Below, piece by piece: positions 7,728 through 11,584 of a stretch of 11,584 nt of DNA. The stretch is from positions 1-11,584 of the forward strand of contig URYY01000064.1 of the NCBI GenBank assembly GCA_900552245.1, read 5' to 3'. The notes under the pieces were generated by a model. That model saw only the letters and a program-made list of their open reading frames with translations. It did not search any database and was not told where the DNA came from. The position numbers were made by a program, and so were the translations under genes. Within the stretch, counting starts at the first letter, position 1, and each line of letters begins with the position of its first letter. The DNA is from an uncultured Opitutales bacterium. Its GTDB lineage: Bacteria > Verrucomicrobiota > Verrucomicrobiia > Opitutales > Intestinicryptomonadaceae.

Positions 7728-8314
7728 TTATGATTTTTTTAAGGATTCGAGATAAGCCCCGCCGTTTGGGTAATTTCTCAGCAGATTTTTGAAGAACGCT
7801 GTTTATTCTTCTGCTTCGATTTCGTCCATAAATATTAGTTTCCAGTCAAAGACCGAGTAGTCTTCAATTACATTCATTTCTCGCGCTTTGGGGATAAAAT
7901 TCGGCTAATTCACGATAGGATGAATCCAATCTAAATCGTCAAATAAACGCCACCATTGTGTAAATTGCATCTACTCGCAGACTGTGGTTGAAATGCCAGG
8001 AGAAGTGACCAACGGCACAGGAAGAAGAGTAGTCGTCTTCGTTGAGTTTTTTCCAGTGAATTAGCTCATCTAAGTTTGCGGAAAATTGCGGCTGTTCGCA
8101 CAACAAATCCGCCCAAGCCATACCCGTCATTTTGTTCCAAGCAAAGTGTTTTTCAAAATACGGTAATAATTGCGTTTGAACGCAAAGAATAGTACTCCAA
8201 TCTTCGGCTTCGAAAACTTCTAAAGTCTCAGGTGGAATTTCTTTTATTTTTTTCGGGGTTATCGCATATATCTAGCGCTAAACCACCATAGGATTTGTTT
8301 TTATTTTCGCTCAT
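7728..8314 (-). pseudogene. Decayed paralogue of the W..LL..QP repeat protein
   Basis: Starting at ATG 8314, inside the 3' end of the upstream gene (14-nt overlap), the frame gives MSENKNKSYGGLALDICDNP. One extra base in a run of seven A (8247-8253) changes frame, after which KIKEIPPETLEVFEAEDW, LLPYFEKHFAWNKM and WADLLCEQPQFSANLDEL align closely with the gene at 5698-6474. Further frame changes near 8015 and 7965 lead through WSLLLAFQPQSASRC and WWRLFDDLDWI to a tail in the third frame. In-frame stops lie at 7905-7907 and 7803-7805, and the final stop is at 7728. At the DNA level, 6246-6270 and 8079-8103 are identical over 25 nt, showing a duplication of one gene. The copy cannot be expressed whole. 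The ATG overlap suggests it was once translationally coupled to the 116-aa gene. Confidence 0.82.
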
Positions 8315-8651
8315 TAAATTGACTAAAGACAACCGCATTATTTTCGGGGTCGTAGTAATATCGTGGAGACTTTCTGATAGGCAAAACATCGTACCCTAAC
8401 AATTCTAATTGGCGTTCCATTAGACTATCTAAAAGTTCATGAGAGTAATCGGGTTGAAATCCATTCATATCAACTATACTTTCAGCCGCTTTCTTGAATT
8501 GTTCGGGTGTCAACGCCTTGTCTAAGCAATCAATATCTATAAAATGGAGTTCAGAATTTTCAACCGTATCCATAAATATAGTTACACTTTTTTCTCCTTC
8601 ATCTTTTATAGAATTTATCTTATCCCATTTTAATTTCTCTGAATTTTTCAT
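8301..8651 (-). CDS. Hypothetical protein, 116 aa, second gene of the rtcB cluster
   Basis: I do not recognise this protein. It is small, charged and soluble, with no signal peptide, membrane helix or Cys cluster. Residues 1-45 look like a beta/alpha unit (KSVTIFMDTVENSELHFIDI), 48-85 are probably helical (LTPEQFKKAAESIVDMNGF and SHELLDSLMERQLELLGY), and the C-terminus is RYYYDPENNAVVFSQF. The start is firm: ATG 8651 has a GAGGAG site at 8658-8663 with 6-nt spacing, and that site touches the rtcB stop codon at 8663-8665. Its end overlaps the start of the decayed repeat gene by 14 nt. Tight packing after rtcB suggests co-expression. It is not the release-factor-like PrfH that accompanies some RtcB proteins, since no GGQ motif is present. 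Confidence 0.75.
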   Translation of the reverse strand: MKNSEKLKWDKINSIKDEGEKSVTIFMDTVENSELHFIDIDCLDKALTPEQFKKAAESIVDMNGFQPDYSHELLDSLMERQLELLGYDVLPIRKSPRYYYDPENNAVVFSQFNERK

Positions 8652-8662
8652 TATAGACTCCT

Positions 8663-9778
8663 CTATGACGACGCTTTGAAATTATATACTGGCACGATTC
8701 TGTCGGTAATTTCCACGGTTTCGCCCAAGTACTTTTCAACTTCTCGCATTGGTTTGTATGCCATTGGCGATTCGTCCAAATTACATTCGCAAACGCAGGT
8801 GCTCCATATGCCGTCCATCTCTCGCTTAAAGTCGTTCATTTGTAGTTTTTCAAATGCCTCCTTGCGCGAGAGCACGCGCCCAGCCCCGTGTGGAGCGGAG
8901 TAATTCCAATCTGGATTTCCCTTGCCAACGCCTATGAGCGAGCCGTCGCGCATATTCATTGGTATCATTACGCGCTCTCCAGCCTTCGCGGAAATCGCTC
9001 CCTTGCGTATCATGTATTCGCCGTTATCTAAAAACTCGATATAGTTGTGATAGGTAAAAATGCTATCAACAATATTCCAATTCATAGTATCGCAAACTTC
9101 CGAAAGTATTACATTATGATTCGTTAAAGCAAAGTCGTGTGCGACTTTAACGTGCTTTACATAGGCTTCAAGCTCGTTACCTTCAATGTAACGAAGTGGT
9201 ATGGGAATGTTCTCGTCTTTTACCGAGCGCTTTTGGTGAAAGTTGCAAACCCTCAAACCGAAGTTGCGAGATCCACAGTGAATTGAAAACCAAAACGAGC
9301 CCGAAGAATCTCTGTTGACTTCAAGGAAGTGATTTCCACTGCCGAGCGATCCTATGGAAAGCAAATCGCGATTCGCCATTTTTTCGTCATCGCCAATTTC
9401 GAAATTGGCTTCTATTACTCTCTCGCGAAGCTCATCGCTTACAAGCTCCGATATATTTTTTCTGATACCAACGCCATGTGGAAGTTTGTAATGTAAAAAT
9501 TTGTCTAACTTTGTGAAGTCGATGGAATCAGTATCTAGTTTATAGGCACTTATACTACAAGATATGTCAACGCCTACAAGGTTAGGAATAATCTTGTTTT
9601 TTAAATTCGCGGTAAAACCAATAACACAACCCTTACCAGCGTGACTATCTGGCATTATGCGAATTTTAGAATCCTTGAAAATTTCTTGCGAGCAGAGCGT
9701 TTCAATCTGCTCTATAGAATGTTCGTCAAGCTCGTCTAACTTCGCTATAGCCGTGTTGTACCTTCCATGTATTTCCAT
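8663..9778 (-). CDS. rtcB: RNA-splicing ligase RtcB
   Basis: A 371-residue RtcB-family ligase, near full length. These enzymes join RNA 2',3'-cyclic phosphate or 3'-phosphate ends to 5'-OH ends using GTP and Mn2+, in tRNA repair, rRNA repair or RNA processing. Conserved blocks appear in order: IMPDSHAGKGCVIG (residues 41-54), GVDISCSI (69-76, with metal ligands D71 and C74), GSLGSGNHFLE (143-153, N149 and H150), IHCGSRNFG (166-174, H167), TNHN (219-222), RKGAISAKAGERV and IPMNMRDGSLIGVGKG (258-287), and SAPHGAGRVLSR (294-305) with the guanylylated His at 297. The C-terminus VPVYNFKAS is typical. Two blocks vary slightly from the usual PDVHAG and GVDIGCGM, but all metal ligands and the catalytic His remain, so activity is expected. 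First gene of the cluster; a LysR-type regulator lies upstream and a dyad sits 64 nt before the start. Confidence 0.95.
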   Translation of the reverse strand: MEIHGRYNTAIAKLDELDEHSIEQIETLCSQEIFKDSKIRIMPDSHAGKGCVIGFTANLKNKIIPNLVGVDISCSISAYKLDTDSIDFTKLDKFLHYKLPHGVGIRKNISELVSDELRERVIEANFEIGDDEKMANRDLLSIGSLGSGNHFLEVNRDSSGSFWFSIHCGSRNFGLRVCNFHQKRSVKDENIPIPLRYIEGNELEAYVKHVKVAHDFALTNHNVILSEVCDTMNWNIVDSIFTYHNYIEFLDNGEYMIRKGAISAKAGERVMIPMNMRDGSLIGVGKGNPDWNYSAPHGAGRVLSRKEAFEKLQMNDFKREMDGIWSTCVCECNLDESPMAYKPMREVEKYLGETVEITDRIVPVYNFKASS

Positions 9779-9804
9779 ATCGATTAGTTTTTGTTCACGC
9801 TAAT

Positions 9805-9810
9805 TTTATA
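9805..9810 (-). promoter_or_regulatory. Possible -10 box of rtcB
   Basis: TATAAA on the minus strand, inside the small hairpin CGCTA/TAGCG, 26 nt before the rtcB start. The nearest -35-like hexamer, TTGATA (9830-9825), is only 14 nt away, too close for good unaided recognition. That would fit a promoter needing an activator, with the dyad at 9843-9870 centred about 58 bases upstream of the expected start point. Confidence 0.3.
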
Positions 9811-9842
9811 GCGGAAAAAAAATATATCAATATGGAATATCG

Positions 9843-9870
9843 CAAGTAGCTTAACTTTATAGTTAAGTAT
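9843..9870. promoter_or_regulatory. Dyad site upstream of rtcB, probable LysR-family operator (copy 1)
   Basis: The core CTTAACT-TTAT-AGTTAAG (9850-9867) is a perfect 7-4-7 dyad flanked by CAAGTAG and TAT. The same 28 nt recur in inverted orientation at 10996-11023 with one mismatch, just upstream of the LysR-type gene. Dyads of this size, with a T-N11-A pattern, are typical binding sites of LysR-type regulators. It could also fold as a hairpin followed by TATTTTTTT on the plus strand, but no plus-strand gene precedes it. Confidence 0.6.
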
Positions 9871-9970
9871 TTTTTTCATATTTTTGCCTTGATAAAAAAA
9901 CTTTTGCGATTCTAATAATCTCTAGTTTTCGCAGGGTTGTGCTAACTAATAAAACAACGCCGGCTATAAA

Positions 9971-10040
9971 ACAAGCGTCTTATTACTTATGAGCCTCTTT
10001 TGATAATGAGGAAATCAGAATAAGACGCTTGTCCTTTTTT
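9971..10040 (-). terminator. Strong bidirectional-type hairpin after the LysR gene
   Basis: A perfect 14-bp inverted repeat, ACAAGCGTCTTATT (9971-9984) with AATAAGACGCTTGT (10019-10032), encloses a 34-nt loop that contains a CCTC/GAGG mini-stem. On the minus strand it lies 17 nt after the LysR-type stop and is followed by TTTTATAG; on the plus strand it is followed by CCTTTTTT. It should separate the LysR-type gene from the rtcB transcript. The large loop is unusual for a simple terminator. Confidence 0.65.
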
Positions 10041-10049
10041 ATGACGCTA

Positions 10050-10958
10050 TTATACGCCAAGTTCCTTAACAAAATAATCAATAAGAGGCTTTACGGAGGG
10101 ACGCACAGCTACTAAACGCGGATTCCACGCTAAGACTATGTCGCGTTCAAGTATCTTAAAAAATGACGGTTGAATTTTAACAATGCCAGATGGCAAGGTG
10201 TTTTCGCACATTTCGGGAAGTATCGCCATATAAGCTTTTGTTTTCATCACTTCAGCTGCAAACGGGAACGACTGCGTTTCTAAGGTAATCTTAAAATCGA
10301 TTCCATTTGAAGCGCACGCATTCTTGAGCATATTGGCGAAAGACGAATCTAAGGACAACGTGGCGCATGGGATATTCTTTAGGCAAAGCTTGTAATCCTT
10401 TGCGAATTTTTTATCCAAGAGATTTTTTGGAATATACATCGCGTATCGTACGCGCGACAATGTTTTGTATTTCAGTACGTCAGCGGTTATTAAGTTTCTG
10501 CGGAGTATCCCAAAATCAATCTCCATTTTGTAGAGCATTTCTGCGACTTCGTTGTTTCGAAGATTTCTCAAAGTAAAAAGCCAAGGCTTGTTCTCTTTGG
10601 CAATTTTTGAGAGGACGGGAGAGACTATCCAATTATGTATGCTATCACCTGCGCCAATCACAAATTTTCTTGGAATATTTTTTGAGTTTGTGCGAAACTC
10701 ACTCAACGCTGAAAAATATTCTCGCGTGAGATTTACCAATTCTTCGCCAGCTGTTGAGAGAGTAATGCCTTTGCCTTTTTTACGAGTTAATTGAACTCCA
10801 AAGAATTCTTCTAATTCTTTTATTTGGCGTGAATATAGACTTTGGCGGGCAGGGTCGCCATGAACCGCCTTTGAAATTCCGCCAGCTTCCGCGACCTCAA
10901 TAAGCGACTTTAGCCTATCGAGCGAAAGCCCGCGCTCCGCAAATAAATTCTTTAACAT
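10050..10958 (-). CDS. LysR-type transcriptional regulator
   Basis: A 302-residue protein of the usual family length (about 300). Residues 12-72 form the winged helix-turn-helix: LSLDRLKSLIEVAEAGGISK, then QSLYSRQIKELEEFFGVQL with the recognition helix, then LTRKKGKGITLSTAGEEL. The rest is the periplasmic-binding-like effector domain, starting near 95 (RKFVIGAGDSIHNWIVSPVL), with DFGILRR and the hinge region in place. Such proteins act as tetramers on dyad sites and respond to small molecules; the ligand here cannot be told. No strong ribosome-binding site is seen before ATG 10958, but the frame begins one turn before the HTH as expected. Unusually for the family it is not divergent from its likely target: rtcB lies downstream in the same direction behind a terminator. 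The shared 28-nt dyad upstream of both genes suggests control of rtcB plus autoregulation. Confidence 0.93.
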   Translation of the reverse strand: MLKNLFAERGLSLDRLKSLIEVAEAGGISKAVHGDPARQSLYSRQIKELEEFFGVQLTRKKGKGITLSTAGEELVNLTREYFSALSEFRTNSKNIPRKFVIGAGDSIHNWIVSPVLSKIAKENKPWLFTLRNLRNNEVAEMLYKMEIDFGILRRNLITADVLKYKTLSRVRYAMYIPKNLLDKKFAKDYKLCLKNIPCATLSLDSSFANMLKNACASNGIDFKITLETQSFPFAAEVMKTKAYMAILPEMCENTLPSGIVKIQPSFFKILERDIVLAWNPRLVAVRPSVKPLIDYFVKELGV

Positions 10959-10995
10959 ATCAATTAGTAATGTTTGTGTTGTTTTAAGAAAAACA

Positions 10996-11023
10996 ATACT
11001 TAACTATAAAGTCAAGCTACTTG
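10996..11023. promoter_or_regulatory. Dyad site upstream of the LysR gene, probable autoregulatory operator (copy 2)
   Basis: Inverted copy of 9843-9870 with a single difference, which breaks one pair of the dyad (CTTAACT-ATAA-AGTCAAG). It ends 37 nt before the LysR-type start codon. The changed base creates TTGACT (11015-11010 on the minus strand), a good -35 hexamer, although no convincing -10 follows at the right distance. A regulator bound here would cover its own promoter. Confidence 0.55.
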
Positions 11024-11584
11024 TAGAATTGTATATTGTTCGAATTTTAATTTGTGATATAGACGAAAGAAAGATTACCTTTTTTATGTGTCGTTCTCGG
11101 AATTGAACCAACGGACACTTTATTAAAGGCTTATCTTTCGCTTTGCTGAAAGTTTATAAAAACCTGAACCTTTTTATTTTTAACAAAGCGATCTTGTTCT
11201 TTTAGAGTCGATGAAAATTGCCAAGAATAGACGTTGATTTTAACTAATCAAAGATATCGCCAACACTGGATTCGGTTTCGGGCGACCGAAGTCCCGAATA
11301 ATTCCCCTCGCGGTCTTGAAGTTATAGCGAGTATTTGGTTATTCCGTATTCCAAAAAGTCGGAACTTTACTCAACTTAGAGGGCTTTCATGTTTTCTTAG
11401 TAAATGTTTGCGGAAACGCGCCGAGTTTTCACCTTGATGATTCCGTTTTAAGGGAGGCAAGTAAAGCCGAGGAGCCTTAAAGCCTGAAAGGCCTCACTTT
11501 CTCTTTTATAAAACGCGAATTAAAATCTCCCGCTCTACGTCAAAGATTGTGGAATGGTGGAAAAAAAAGAGGGCAAAGAGAACG
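11024..11584. other. Intergenic stretch, no supportable gene
   Basis: About 560 bases without a credible gene on either strand. The longest open stretch (11234-11437, plus) starts at TTG with no ribosome-binding site and resembles nothing I know. Seen directly are a hairpin TTGATT/AATCAA (11233-11250), an imperfect hairpin at 11087-11116 whose minus strand contains the tRNA T-loop-like string GGTTCAATTCC, and a G+C-rich stretch around 11465-11500 with short inverted repeats. It may hold remnants of decayed genes, but none could be identified. Confidence 0.5.

Noticed and set aside
9843..11023. Inverted 28-nt repeats as ends of a transposon carrying the LysR gene
   Set aside because: No transposase or target-site duplication is visible, and the dyad symmetry and promoter-proximal position of both copies fit an operator better.
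11234..11437. Plus-strand open frame of 67 codons
   Set aside because: TTG start, no ribosome-binding site, unusual composition and no recognisable motif.

Overview
The window (about 11.6 kb, A+T-rich) looks like a chromosomal piece of a Verrucomicrobiota-type bacterium, probably a host-associated Opitutae relative. The best clue is a decayed surface protein ending in a PEP-CTERM tail (VPEPSACAALAG, a hydrophobic stretch, then YRRKK), the style common in that phylum. The lineage is inferred from this tail; the DnaK is too conserved to decide it. Except for one tRNA and one candidate RNA, every gene lies on the minus strand.

Layout. 1-698: N-terminal part of dnaK, cut by the window edge, with a long upstream region. 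1100-3245: a PEP-CTERM beta-rich surface protein with its own promoter and terminator, broken by two frameshifts and an in-frame TGA. 3403-3555: tRNA-Cys(GCA) with a terminator. 3748-4326: a DUF1648-type membrane protein. 4415-5136: a heavily decayed L,D-transpeptidase whose catalytic Cys has become Tyr. 5191-5567: no gene, but a chain of strong hairpins suggesting a large structured RNA.

5698-9778 reads as one minus-strand cluster: rtcB (RNA ligase), a 116-aa unknown protein, a decayed copy of a W..LL..QP repeat protein, an ankyrin-repeat protein, and an intact W..LL..QP repeat protein. Start and stop codons overlap or lie 11 to 24 nt apart. 10050-10958 is a LysR-type regulator, separated from rtcB by a strong hairpin terminator. 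A 28-nt sequence containing a 7-4-7 dyad occurs once upstream of rtcB and once, inverted, upstream of the LysR gene, with one mismatch. The simplest reading is that the regulator controls both itself and the rtcB cluster. From 11024 to the end no gene could be supported.

Most noteworthy: (1) the shared dyad linking the LysR-type regulator to an RtcB operon that carries repeat proteins; (2) the multi-hairpin element at 5191-5567; (3) three separately decayed genes within 7 kb, which suggests either genome erosion or sequence error. No complete, recognisable defence or secretion system is visible.
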